This document shows, piece after piece, positions 38,001 to 47,825 of a stretch of DNA of 64,000 nt (position 1 is its first letter; every line of letters begins with the position of its first letter). Below the pieces are notes generated by a model. That model worked only from the letters and a program-made list of their open reading frames with translations, did no database searches and was not told the origin of the DNA. Made by a program: the position numbers and the translations under genes. This stretch comes from Apus apus (Eukaryota; Chordata; Aves; Apodiformes; Apodidae), in NCBI RefSeq assembly GCF_020740795.1, contig NC_067299.1, forward strand, positions 5,440,001-5,504,000, given 5' to 3'.

Positions 38001-38721
38001 CTCCCCACAGCCGGGGTAATTTCTCCCCCCCGGGCCGCAGCCGGGTTTCCTCGCCCCTCGGAGCCCGCCGGGGGAGGTTCCCCGCCCGCGGTGCTGTTGC
38101 TGAGCCGCCGGCATTTTTTAACCCGGCCGTTTGATCTCGGTGCTTCATTCCGGGCTCCGCTGGAAGGGGATCCCCGGGAATCGGCCAGAGCCCGGCCGAG
38201 CCGCTGGCACGTTTCCCCCTTGAGTTCAGCGAGCTCTGGGTGACATTTGGAGGCACTGCCGTTGAAGCACGCACTCGTGTCTTTTCCACTCGGTTGCATT
38301 GCCTGTGCGTTACCTTCCCTCTGTTTCTCCTTGTCCACCAGATTATCAGAGCGAGTATTACGGCCCTGGAAGCAATTACGATTTCTTTCCGCAAGGACCT
38401 CCATCATCTCAAGCGCAGACCCCCGTGGATCTCCCATTCGTGCCCTCCTCGGGGCCATCAGGCACCCCCCTGGGGGCCCTGGATCACCCCCTCCCCGGAC
38501 ATCACCCCTCCAGTGAGGCTCAGCGCTTCACTGACATCATGTCACACCCCCCAGGAGACTCGCCCAGCCCCGAACCCAACCTGCCCGGGTCCTTGCACTC
38601 CATGTCCGCAGAAGTTTTTGGCCCCAGTCCTCCTTTTTCTTCAATATCCGTCAACGGTGGTGCTAACTATGGCAATCACTTGTCCCATCCACCAGAAATG
38701 AACGAAGCAGCTGTGTGGTAG
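34891..38721 (+). CDS. LHX1: LHX1, LIM/homeobox protein Lhx1 (complete, 5 exons)
   Basis: LIM-homeodomain transcription factor acting in the nucleus; with LDB1-type partners the family controls organizer/head formation, nephric duct and kidney, and neuron identity. Coding segments are 34891-35060, 36396-36622, 36840-37117, 37751-37916 and 38342-38721, joined at GT-AG introns in phases 2, 1, 0 and 1. They total 1221 nt, giving 406 residues plus TAG, the length I know for vertebrate LHX1. LIM1 spans about residues 4-54 (zinc ligands C4, C7, H25, C28, C31, C34, C51, D54). LIM2 spans 63-117 (C63, C66, H85, C88, C91, C94, C114, D117). An acidic Ser/Asp linker follows, then the homeodomain at about 180-239 with the WFQNRR recognition helix, then a Pro/Ser-rich C-terminus ending NEAAVW. 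The start has a good Kozak context (A at -3, G at +4), and the protein begins MVHCAGCKR as expected. No frameshift or lost key residue is visible. Confidence 0.98.
35061..36395 (+). other. LHX1: LHX1 intron 1
   Basis: 1335-bp intron with donor GTAAGTA and acceptor CCCCGCAG. The first 900 bases are GC-rich; the rest (about 35975-36240) is AT-rich and holds the FoxH1/SMAD/CCAAT cluster annotated separately. No additional coding exon is seen. Confidence 0.9.
35975..36190 (+). promoter_or_regulatory. LHX1: Candidate activin/Nodal response element in LHX1 intron 1
   Basis: An AT-rich island in a GC-rich intron. It has a FoxH1-type site TGTTTATT (36007-36014), a SMAD-type GTCT (36020-36023) and a CCAAT box (36028-36032) within 26 bp, preceded by ATTAATAACG and followed by a TTTAATTAAT homeodomain site near 36079. 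Published work on Xenopus and mammalian Lim1 places an activin/Nodal-responsive element with FoxH1 sites in the first intron, so position and motifs agree. Function in this genome is inferred. Confidence 0.6.
36396..36622 (+). CDS. LHX1: LHX1 coding exon 2 (LIM2 domain)
   Basis: Starts after the acceptor CCCCGCAG and ends before GTGAGG. Encodes residues 57-132 plus one base. It carries the second LIM domain (CFGTKCAGC through FVCKEDY) and the start of the linker ([13 protein letters not shown]). All eight LIM2 zinc ligands are present. Confidence 0.97.
36623..36839 (+). other. LHX1: LHX1 intron 2
   Basis: 217-bp GC-rich intron, GTGAGG...CTCGCCCAG, with a pyrimidine-rich 3' half. An open frame runs through it and exon 3, so retention would not immediately stop translation in that frame, but that frame is not the LHX1 frame of exon 2. 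Confidence 0.9.
36840..37117 (+). CDS. LHX1: LHX1 coding exon 3 (acidic linker and homeodomain helices 1-2)
   Basis: Starts after the acceptor CTCGCCCAG and ends ...ATCCAG before GTACCG, phase 0. Encodes residues 133-225: a Ser/Asp/Glu-rich linker, a basic KRRGPR stretch, and homeodomain positions 1-46. The intron splits the homeobox after Gln46, the site I would expect in LIM-homeobox genes. Confidence 0.97.
37118..37750 (+). other. LHX1: LHX1 intron 3
   Basis: 633-bp intron that splits the homeobox, donor GTACCG and acceptor CGCCCGCCAG. The middle (about 37320-37560) is AT-rich with several TAAT/ATTA cores, unlike the GC-rich ends, and may be regulatory. A short near-duplicate motif GCTCCCGTGACCGG occurs twice at about 37684 and 37716. 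Confidence 0.9.
37751..37916 (+). CDS. LHX1: LHX1 coding exon 4 (homeodomain recognition helix)
   Basis: Starts after the acceptor CGCCCGCCAG with [17 protein letters not shown], the DNA-contacting third helix. It continues through a basic region ([16 protein letters not shown]) to PNGPFSFYG and ends GGAG before GTGGGT. This donor (GTGGGT) is weaker than the others in the gene. Confidence 0.97.
37917..38341 (+). other. LHX1: LHX1 intron 4
   Basis: 425-bp intron, donor GTGGGT and acceptor CCACCAG. Mostly GC-rich, with a pyrimidine-rich tract before the acceptor. No further feature recognised. Confidence 0.9.
38342..38721 (+). CDS. LHX1: LHX1 coding exon 5 (C-terminal Pro/Ser-rich region, stop)
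   Basis: Starts after the acceptor TTGTCCACCAG, completing an Asp codon ([16 protein letters not shown]). It encodes the Pro/Ser/Gly-rich C-terminal region and ends NEAAVW-TAG at 38719-38721. The terminal hexapeptide matches the vertebrate LHX1 C-terminus as I know it. Confidence 0.97.
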
Positions 38722-39516
38722 CTTTAAAACAAACTGGGTCTAAGTAAGTGATGATCATCTAGTCTGCTTATTGTTATGGTGTACAGAAATGAATAAATAT
38801 AACATCTCTCCTGTCCTAAGACAATATTACCTTGGGAATGAACTGAATCCAAATCGCTCCAAGGCAAGCTTTGCTCTAGACCAGGACAATCTTCCTGTTA
38901 TGGTTGTATCAAACAAGCAAGGGGACTTTTTTTGTACCGTTGACAGAGAAACTGGTGAAGCTGTACAGTAAAGTGCTGCCATACTGTAGGATGGCATAAG
39001 TGTGATTGCCCTGTTGGATGTCATCCTAAGAGCCACAATCCTTAGAAACTTCTAATTTAAAAACAAACAAAAAAGTAATTAAAAAAAATAATTGAATGAA
39101 GGAAAGGTCAAAGAAAAGGGGGAAAAAAGCTTCAAGAACTCTAGCGTTCCCGGTTAAGGATGGTTCTGGCATTATGAATTTATTTGTTAATTTTTGTCTC
39201 TCAGAAAGTTCGACAACAAGAAACTCTTTTTAGCTTCAGCCATTTCAGCCTGCTGACTATCAGGTGGGACAACTTTCTTTTTTCCTTTCTTTTTGTTTTG
39301 TTTTCCAAAATAGCAAATACTAAATGTTAAGCCCTCAGCACCAACTCTTCTACCTTCACAAAGCTACTCGTACAAAACCTCCTCATCCTAGCAAAGGTCA
39401 CCACCCAGACCTCTAACGAAAATGACTTGAAAAAAGCAAGCAAACAAAAAGTATTCTACCTTCACAGAGAGAGAAAAGCTAAACAAAAAGACTCTATTGA
39501 ACTAAAAACAGTCAAC

Positions 39517-39523
39517 TGTTTAC
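39517..39523 (+). promoter_or_regulatory. LHX1: miR-30 seed-match site 1 in LHX1 3'UTR
   Basis: TGTTTAC is complementary to positions 2-8 of the miR-30 seed; the next base is G, so it is a 7mer-m8. Published work in Xenopus pronephros reports that miR-30 family members repress Lim1 through 3'UTR sites. Confidence 0.6.
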
Positions 39524-39696
39524 GTCTAATGTTAAATTCAGGAGTTCAATGTTTTACTAATAAATCCTGTTTTAGAACCTCTTGTTCAAAAGCAAAATAT
39601 TTTGAGCAACCAACCAAAATAGTTCCTTTTCTTTTCTGTAGATGTTATAACAGATTGCAGGGCTTGTGGTTCACTGTGCTAGTTTGTAAAAGGTGT

Positions 39697-39704
39697 TGTT
39701 TACA
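39697..39704 (+). promoter_or_regulatory. LHX1: miR-30 seed-match site 2 in LHX1 3'UTR
   Basis: TGTTTACA is a full 8mer match to the miR-30 seed, 180 bases after site 1. Two sites in one 3'UTR of this length are more than expected by chance and agree with the reported miR-30 regulation of LHX1. Confidence 0.65.
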
Positions 39705-40036
39705 GAAGGCAAAGAAAAAAACCCACGAAACCCAGACAGTTGCCAAATAAAGTAAATATATAGCACAAATACTGTAAGGTGCTTTGCACCAGCAACCCGA
39801 GAAGGTGTTTAAAAAGTGTTACAAGGTTAAAAAACAAACAAACATATTTGCTAATTTTTAGTCCTGTTGAACATTCATGGAATTGTTAATATGACTTATA
39901 TAGACCCACACAGGTTTTATTTTTGTGTCTTTAAAATAAAAGTCCAAAATATTTAAATTTTATGGTCAAATATGCAGTCAACAGCTGCTACTTTTTTCTT
40001 TATATATTAAATTTCTCATATGTCTTTTATTGTTCT

Positions 40037-40042
40037 AATAAA
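40037..40042 (+). terminator. LHX1: Polyadenylation signal, probable distal LHX1 end
   Basis: AATAAA followed within 15 bases by a GT-rich element (TTGTGTG). A second AATAAA at 40125-40130, followed by a CGTGTTTC stretch, is an alternative end. Confidence 0.55.
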
Positions 40043-40060
40043 CCTAAGCTTGTGTGACCT

Positions 40061-43000
40061 CCAGTGCATATTAGACCATTCACTGTATGAAAGAAAACAT
40101 GTTGGATAAAATTTGTGCGTTTTTAATAAAATTAGAAAATCTGATGTTTAGATAACTCGTGTTTCATTTGATGTTTTAAGCAATTTTAAATGGATTCTCT
40201 TGAGTAAAATAGCCCTGAGAAAGACTGATCCACTCTGCTGATAATCCTGTCTAGCTCTTTTGCTCTGGTGGGAGCCTAAACCCTGGTGTCGATGCAGATA
40301 CCGGCAGCGGCAGCTCCAGCCTTTCTTTCCATCCGTTGTTGAAGTACAATTTAACTGTACATTATATTTCAAAATTGGAATCAACTTGTTAAATATATGA
40401 ACCTATTCTTGGTCTGTACTGAAACAGATTCAGAATGCTTATTTTATGCAGAAACAAAAATGTATTGTAAACGTAAAAAAAAAAGGTGCCGTTTTTAATT
40501 GATCCATTTTTTAGGTAAATTAATTCTCCAAAGGTAATTTCTAATGTTTTTTTTCCTAATTGGATGGTTTGGAATCTCAGTGTTGTGAAAGTAATTTTAA
40601 TCTTTTTTTAGAGCTGATACAAAGTCAATTGTTTAATAGCATTTGGTGTAGCTGGAGATCTCTGAAGGGCAGCGGGGAGAATATTGTGCTTTGCACTAGA
40701 TACATACTAATTTTCTTGGAGAAAAATGAAGCAAAACAAAAAATTCCAGAACCTTGTGAAATGACAGATTTAATGTTTTAATTATAAATGATCGCAGAAT
40801 CCCAAATATTCACGTCTTGAAAAGGAAAGGTCTCACTGGTTCCAAGAGGACTTTGACCTGTGTTAGAAGCAGAGAATTAGGTTCGGTTCTGAAATTCGCT
40901 GGTTTAAATGTTTTCCACCTGCTGAGCTAATAGGATGGGATGAGTTATAATTGCATCTTTTCCTCCATCTCTCAACTACTCGTGACTCTGTCTGGCTTCT
41001 TTCTTATTTTCTATAGATGCAGAAATTGACGCTAAACCACAGACTTCTACATTCCTAGCGATTCAGTTATTTCTGTCTTTGTACTGAGGGGAAAGACAAA
41101 ATTATCAAAATGCTTTAAAGTTGTATGATTTGTAATTTTCAATGGTGATTTTTTTTTTTTTTTAATTTTGTTCACAGCCTAGTTTCTATGCCCAGCAGAG
41201 GGGCCATCTAGATGAAGCAATAGTTCACTTTAAACACAGAATGTCTTATATAATAATATAAAGTTAAAAACTATTTGCAAGGGATCTGTTAGTGTTTCTA
41301 AAAAAAATCATGCTTTATTAAATACAGGGGAGACTTCTTAAACTCCTGGGCTCTGTGTCTAACTCATTTATTTGTCTTTTGTATTGTTGCCATGTTTTGT
41401 TGCTCTGTTTTGCATTTATATAAGCAAAGTAATGGGGGATCTATTTATTACAAAGTTTTACTTATCTGGGCAAGTGCTATTGATAAATATTGCTGTTTGC
41501 ACTTCTGGTCTGTGCTGCTGGTTTATTGTTGAATCAATTATTTTAAATGAGAATTTCACCAAATAAGCTTATTTTGTAGAAAACGTGTCTGCCAAGTGGT
41601 TGGGGCTTTTTTTCTGTTTTTCCTTTTTTTGTTGTTGTTGGTAAGGAGGTATTTGTACACTTTGTTCCCTGTTAATTTAGGCAGTGATGTGATATGGTTC
41701 AGATTAGGTCAGTGGTTTATAAAAGGCAGGGAGGAGAGCCTGTATTTTTTCAATGCTCCCATCCCTTCCATAGGGGTTTTGCCCCTCTCTGGGAGGAGCC
41801 CAGGAGCTGTTCCCATGCTTAAGGCTCAGCATGTCCTTCAGTGCTTCCCGGGATCCGCTCCGGAGGCCCCAGCACTTTGCAGATTTGAATTCTGTGCTCT
41901 TCAGAGTGAGCTGGGTGTTTCTGAAGACCCTAATCCACCAACAATTGCACAGTCAAAACTCCTTTTGAAATCATTGTCACGTTGGGTTCTTGTAAGTCCT
42001 TGTTTACAAGAGCATTTCCATTGACTTCAGCAGCCTTACTTGGGTGAATAGAGGTCTGCAGGAGAAGGGTCTCAAAAAACATGTGCTGCTTGGGTGGATT
42101 TTACATATACGTGTTAATTCCTTTCACTGCAGAGACATGGACGTGCCACACGCATCTGCACGTGTGTGCGACGCAATTGCAAAAGCGTTTCTAGAAGTAA
42201 CAACTCTTTTTTGATCTTCCCTTCCTTGACTGCTGCTGGTTTCGGTGACCTTCACCTTGTGGCTGTGTCCCAGCAGAAGGTGCAGCCCGGGTGCTGCTCC
42301 CAGTTTGGGATGGTACCCGTGGCCTCAGCGAGCGGCACGAGCCCTCCCAGCACAGACCAGGGAGGCTCCGTGTTTGAACGTACGAGACCGGCAGCTTGTG
42401 CAAACCCCACCTGTCAGACCACTCTCCTCCAAGACAAACATCGTAAGTATTATTCATGAGCTAATCTACCTGAAGGAGATATTTTAAAGGCTGCTCAAAG
42501 TGTCTTTGAAATGTTGTGACTCTCCAGCATCCAAACAAGTCCACTTTTGGCCCAAAGGGTCCCCTCCCCTGTGCTGCCACCATGCTATGCTCTCCCTGCC
42601 CTTCCCCTTCAGCCCTGGGCACTGCTAGTGTCTGATCACTCAGGCATTTGCCTGGGGCATGGTGCAGGATTTGGAAAAGTCTGTATCCTAGGAGTAAGAA
42701 TGTACTTAAATTACAATTTTTAGAAAAATTATACATATTATTTTAATATATGTATGTGTACCCAGATGCTGAGCGATGGGTACATGATACAAATCTATAA
42801 ATAAATATGCTTTAAAAATATCAGTGATGATTTACATGCTTTTGCCATCCTAGGAAGTGTTGCAGTGTCCTCTCAGGAATGATTCCTTTTGCCATAGTCT
42901 GGATTTTTTCCCTGAACAAGAGGGTTGTATTTAAGCTTTGCATGTTCTTACAGTATTCAATATAAGCATTTGCAGTCTTCCTTTCTGTTACTACCCCAGT

Positions 43001-44200
43001 AGATAAATTCACATATGTTAAGATTAAGCAATTGCGACATATCCTGAAATGTGGTTGATGTTCACTTATCTGGGATCAGGGAATTAGGATGCTGGAGCAG
43101 GTTCTGGAAGATCTTTGTGTCTGCCATGGCACTGGGTGCTTAGCTTTCTTCATGCCAACAAAATACCCATGAAGTTATAAATGAAATTAAAGCGACCATT
43201 ATAAATATATCTGGGTTAGAAATCCTTCTGGGATTGCTATCTTCTGTTTCTTTGTCAATAGCATTTGTGGTGCTTTTAGCTCTCGAGCAGGGGGTGATGC
43301 TTAGGAAGTGGAGTTTTTTGTTGTCTGGAGAGTTTTTAATCCCCTAAATGCAGAATTGTGATGCAGAAACTGCAGAATTAACGTGGCCTCACAGTGAGGT
43401 GACCTTCAGCTGCCCTCATCTCTGTGCTGGGGTGATTGTGACTGGAGGGGTATGGCTGCTCGTAGGGCTTCTCATCTTCCTGTAGCATTGTCACCATTTG
43501 TGCCTGGGATGGCTGCCCCTGCTGCACATCCTGCTTTTATTGTTTGGATGATGGTTGGGATCTTGGAACATCCCCTGGCCCTGCACAGGCTCCTGGGGCT
43601 GGGCCGCAGCTGCTCTCCTGTCGGTCTTTAGGTACAGGCTGTCTTCAGACTCAGGAACAGCTCCATCTCAATGGCATTTGGTTCAGTTTCCAGAGCATTT
43701 TTGGAAACGTTAAGAACGAGATGTATTTTTTAATATTTTTTTTTTTCTGGATTGGTTTTAATACCAGCTTGTTTCCAGCAGAACATGAGCCTTTAGAGAG
43801 GCTGGCGGTGTCTCCTATGGTTTGGGATGAAATCCTCAGCTCTGCTCACCAAGGATGGCAGGGCAGGTCTGGTGGGATTTTGTGGAAAGGTCCCTGTATG
43901 GTGTGAGCATTGTCATGCAGCACAGATGAGCTGGAAAACAGCTCCAGATGTATGTAGAGCAGGGGAAGAGGCACAGCGAGGTGTGGCGGGGAATGGCCGG
44001 AGTGAAGCTGCCGGCACCCGGTGCCTGGCGGGAGCAGCTCTGCCCAGGCCTTCTGGGCACACAGGGTTGCACAGGGAGGTTGTTTTGTGGCTGAAAAACA
44101 GATTTTTTTGCTCTGTCCAAGAATAGTTTTCTTCTAGTTTTTTTATGGTCTCTGGGTGGCTGTTAAAATTCTTATCTGCTGGAAGCATCTTTGGGCTGGG
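40061..44200. other. LHX1-AATF spacer, proximal part
   Basis: No coding exon recognised. Mostly AT-rich single-copy sequence with T-runs (near 41151) and one relic of an old amniote repeat around 42010-42072. The block 42500-43470 is ordinary mixed sequence without recognisable features. Part of 40061-40500 may still be 3'UTR if a more distal poly(A) site is used. Confidence 0.5.
42010..42072 (+). repeat. Relic of an ancient amniote interspersed repeat (copy B)
   Basis: Contains CCATTGACTTCAGCAG, then TACTTGGGTGAATA and GGTCTGCAGGA in that order. This is the word order of a widespread old repeat in turtle, crocodile and bird DNA (CCATTGACTTCAATGG ... GTGAGTAA ... TGCAGGATCAGG). I recognise the pattern but not the family name. 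Confidence 0.45.
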
Positions 44201-44219
44201 CATCTATTCAGGCACACTG

Positions 44220-44760
44220 TATTAACTGTATTTTTAGATGTAAGAACAATTAGGGTTGATTAAATCTTTAAAACAATTGTGTTCTTTGAATGAGTGACGG
44301 ATCGGGAATATCAGAAATACTTAAGTAAATAAAATCAGGGAAGAAAAATAGTAATAAATATTTATAAGGAGTGTGGTTTTTAATGTAGATAATCTAAATT
44401 TCCTGCTAAGTAATTTGTTTTAGTGGATAGGTTTTATGTGTGCTCTTTCCTGCTTCTCTCCGTATTTTTTTCCTTTTCTTTTTTTCTATTTTTCACTGGC
44501 AAATTGCGTTGCTGATTTAAAAAGAAGATTTTTAAATGAAATAGTATGGCTGAAATGAAAAAGGCTGGTTTGGAAAATTACATTTGCTAGCCAAAGTGTT
44601 AGAAAGATAAGCTCAGCGCCGGCTTGTAGCTATTTTTGGATAGCATGCACTCCTCTGTATGTGGGTCAAATTCTGCCGTTGATAATGCAATTCAATTAAA
44701 TTCAGTCGAGGCGACTCTGGCGCGTGTCATTCCCGTGGATGTCCCTGGGAATCCCGGGCA
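44220..44760. promoter_or_regulatory. AT-rich enhancer-like block between LHX1 and AATF
   Basis: Non-coding, non-repetitive sequence dense in ATTA/TAAT cores and TTTAAA motifs, including the paired AATTCAATTAAATTC near 44690. The composition resembles conserved noncoding elements around developmental genes. Function is inferred only. Confidence 0.35.
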
Positions 44761-47490
44761 CTCGGGTTCCTGCCTCCCATCCCAGCCCGCTCCGGCCGTA
44801 GGGACCTGGCTCTGCTCAGCGCAGGTTGTGCCGAGGAGCAGCGAGTGACTCGGCCGGCGTGTCCGGATGGCTTGAGAGATCCAACACATTGATTGATGTA
44901 TTTAAGTAAAGAAATGCTCTGAAAAACAGATTCTTATTAATAACCTGTAATTACGCAGACACTCAAGGATGATACAGTCTTTCACTGCCAAAGCCACCAT
45001 CTAATCTAACAATTTCCTAAAAGATGACAAGCTCCAAAAGTAAACAGGAGCAAAAGAAGCTGAGTGTGAGAAATTGAAAGTGGTTGGTTGTTTTTTTTTG
45101 TAGTACAGACTATTCAAAATTCACTTGTTTATCTGCTCTGTGTTTAGGGTGTTGTTTTCAATTGAGCAAATAAGCACATAAATAAAAAGTAAAATTAAGA
45201 GGAAAAATGCCAGAGACATTAAGTCAGTTAGTTTGATGGCTTCTGCTTATAGTTTACAGAACATACTGTGGTGCAAAAAAAGGCTTCCATGATTGTCTTA
45301 AATTAAAATGTATTTATATCATTTTTGTACAAATATTCCCCCACATGATTATGAGTCCAAACTACAGCAGCATGGTTTGAGGGCATGTGAACCAGAAATT
45401 AAAACCAAGCCTGAGAGTCTGTTTTAATTACCCGGCTAAGTGAAAGGCAATAGAGAGAGAGAATAAACAGTGACGAAGGAGACTCGGTTGGTGAAATATT
45501 TTGACAATCCATGACTTTTATATACAGCATTTTCTGTTTGATGTTGGTTTATATTGACTGAATCTCCTTATCAAAAATTGTTTGCTTTGCACCGATGTGA
45601 TGGACATGGGACAGAAAAGAAACTGGTCCCTAAGCTCTGTCAGAACCCCTCAAGTTTATAGTTGTGCACATGTGAATTTTAATGCATTGCTGGATTTGGG
45701 ATTTATACCAAACTATTGTCCCATTAGTCTCAGTGGGTGAAATCCTGATCTCACCCGTGTGAGCGGCAAAAATGCTGTTGACTTCAAGAAGCCCATTTTT
45801 TTACTCCAAAGATCTAATGCAACTCACTGTGTATTTTTTATTAATTATATTGGGTATGTTTTATTTAACCACCACTAAAAGCCTCTCTGTGTTTATTAAC
45901 AGGGCCATTTATTATTTGTTAGGTTAGAGACCATCTCTTTTTCACTCTGCAAGAGTGCAGAGGTTTGAAAATGCAATAATGTGGGGGGGGTCTTGGCACT
46001 AATTCTTTGGTTAGGTGAGTGGTTAGTTACTGCTAAGTAACTGTTCAGGTAAGCACTTCTTTCTGCTACTTAGTTTTCTATAGATTTATTTCTCCAGGCT
46101 CCTCCCTTTGTTTATAATGGCACCTTTTACTCTGGAAGCAAAATACCTACAAAATCAATGGGAAAAAAAAAAACAAAAACAAACGGGAAGGAAAGCAGGG
46201 AAGACACCCTGTACACATCTCCTGCTTTGTAAGCTTCCTGTTTTAGAAAAGCGTATCTTACGGGGGGAAAAAAAATGTGCTTAGTTTCATATTGCTGGGG
46301 CAATGGCCAACCCACATGATATAGAAATGCAGAGTATTACAGCTGTCGATCATGCTATGAAAAAATGAACACAAACTACAAAATAAAGTTGAAATAGGAC
46401 TGAAATACTCAACAGCCTGAAATCCAAGGAGTTTGCCTGCAATGACAATGTGCATTTTCAGTAAACATTAGTTTTTGTATAAATTGAACAGCATATTGTC
46501 TGCACACCGCACAGTATCACCCAGTTTTACAGGGACAGTCTTAGGGCATTTGAGAGGGGGGTGAGGTATTTGGGTTTCTCCCGGACGCTTCCATCCCTGG
46601 TGCCCCTCAGGACCCCCAGGCCCCCTCCCAAGCTGGTGGCAGGCGCAGAAGCTGCTGGAGGCGGCGGCGATGAGCGATATTCCTCTGCCCTCTGTAGGAG
46701 AGCTGCCTGCCTGCACCCAGCACCGCTGCGCCGGGCCCGCACCCTTCTGCCTTCCAATTAGAAATCGTGGCTGGATTCATTTTTATAGCATTTCAAAACA
46801 GATAAGGAGGGAAGAGTCCTGCGTTGACGAGAAGGGGATGAACAAGCAGCCTGTGTCATTTGTCTTTGAGCTTGGGCTTGAGCCGGTGCCCAGCTCGAGT
46901 TTGCAGCTTGCTGCTGGCCCCTTCCCAGGCAGGATCCCAGCGCCAGCTGTGGGAAAACCAAAATCCTGGAGTCCAGGCTGACCTCCTGTAGCAGCTCGCT
47001 GTGGGCTCTGAAGCTCAGACCTACATCTGCAATGTTGATACGAGAACTGATTTGGGTCCCTGCTTCCCTGTAACAAAATAGGCTCCAACCTGTGTTGCCG
47101 TTCCCTGATTCCATGTCTAACTTTGTGGTTTTGGGGCCACACCACTCCCCCCCACCCCGGGTGCCAGGAGAAGCCGTCAGCAGGCAAACCCATGAGAACC
47201 TGTTCTTGTTAGTGCTCTCAGCAGGTCACTTCTGTAACACTGTGCTGCTGCTTCTAGGCCAGAGTGGGGCAAAAGTGCCCTGGGAGCTTTGGTGCTGGTG
47301 TGGATTTGCTGAGGTTGGTGTAACTCTGGTTCAAGGATCTGTCTGGTGTAAGTACGGTGTAAGGATCCATCTGTGCACAAGGACTGGGGCTGACGGAAGC
47401 ACCTGGGCCCGTGGCTTCAACACCACGAGGTGTTTAACGCGTAGGGCAGGAAAAGCATTAATTCAGTTCAGCGGTGCCAAAGAAAGAGTG
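44761..47490. other. LHX1-AATF spacer, distal part
   Basis: No coding exon recognised. About 44880-45580 and 45840-46100 are AT-rich with TAAT cores (e.g. TTATTAATAACC, TTAATTA) and could be regulatory. 45736-45795 is an old repeat relic. 46500-47490 is mixed sequence with fragmentary ORFs that lack any domain. Confidence 0.45.
45736..45795 (+). repeat. Relic of an ancient amniote interspersed repeat (copy C)
   Basis: GGTGAAATCCTGATC, then GGCAAAAATGC and TGTTGACTTCAAGAAGCC, in the same order as the common reptile/bird repeat word GTGAAATCCTGGCCCC...GGCAAAACTCCCATTGACTTCAATGGGGCC. Related to copies A and B in this window. Family name not assigned. Confidence 0.5.
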
Positions 47491-47499
47491 TGATGCTGA

Positions 47500-47740
47500 C
47501 TTGGAGAGGTTGCCGTCATATTTTGCATGATATAGTGGGGCTTTTATTCCGCTGCAATCCCAGCGCTTCCGGGCTTCGGAGCACCACTCCGATGTATAAA
47601 ATTATTTGTATTAATTATTACCCTTCAACGCTGGAGGGGACCGAGAGCCCCCCCCCCGGCGGCGGGACCGGGCGCTAGGACCCCGCAGGGCCCCGCCCCC
47701 GCCCCGCCCTCCCTCCCTCCCTCCCTCCTCTCTCGAGAAG
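47500..47740 (+). promoter_or_regulatory. AATF: AATF promoter and short 5'UTR
   Basis: TATA-less CpG promoter. An ETS-type site (GCGCTTCCGG, 47563-47572) lies upstream. GC boxes (CCCCGCCCCCGCCCCGCCC, about 47691-47709) are followed by a (CCCT)n tract (about 47707-47727), a probable initiation region. A YY1-type AAGATGGCGGC (47738-47748) covers the start codon, a frequent arrangement in housekeeping and ribosomal-biogenesis genes. Confidence 0.65.
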
Positions 47741-47825
47741 ATGGCGGCGCCCTTAGCGCGGCAGCTGGAGGAGCTGCTCGACCCCCGGCCCAGCCTGCGG
47801 GACCCCGAGGACGACGCGGAGGAAG
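47741..47825 (+). CDS. AATF: AATF coding exon 1
   Basis: Residues 1-28 plus one base; good Kozak context (A at -3, G at +4). Encodes [20 protein letters not shown] and an acidic tail. Donor GTGCGG, phase 1. Confidence 0.93.

Larger units (their letters stand above)
38722..40060 (+). other. LHX1: LHX1 3'UTR
   Basis: AT-rich, non-coding sequence following the LHX1 stop. It contains several AATAAA hexamers (for example near 39745 and 39934) and a best-supported end at AATAAA 40037-40042, which is followed by a GT-rich TTGTGTG stretch. It carries two miR-30 seed matches. Alternative poly(A) sites are likely given the multiple hexamers. Confidence 0.75.
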
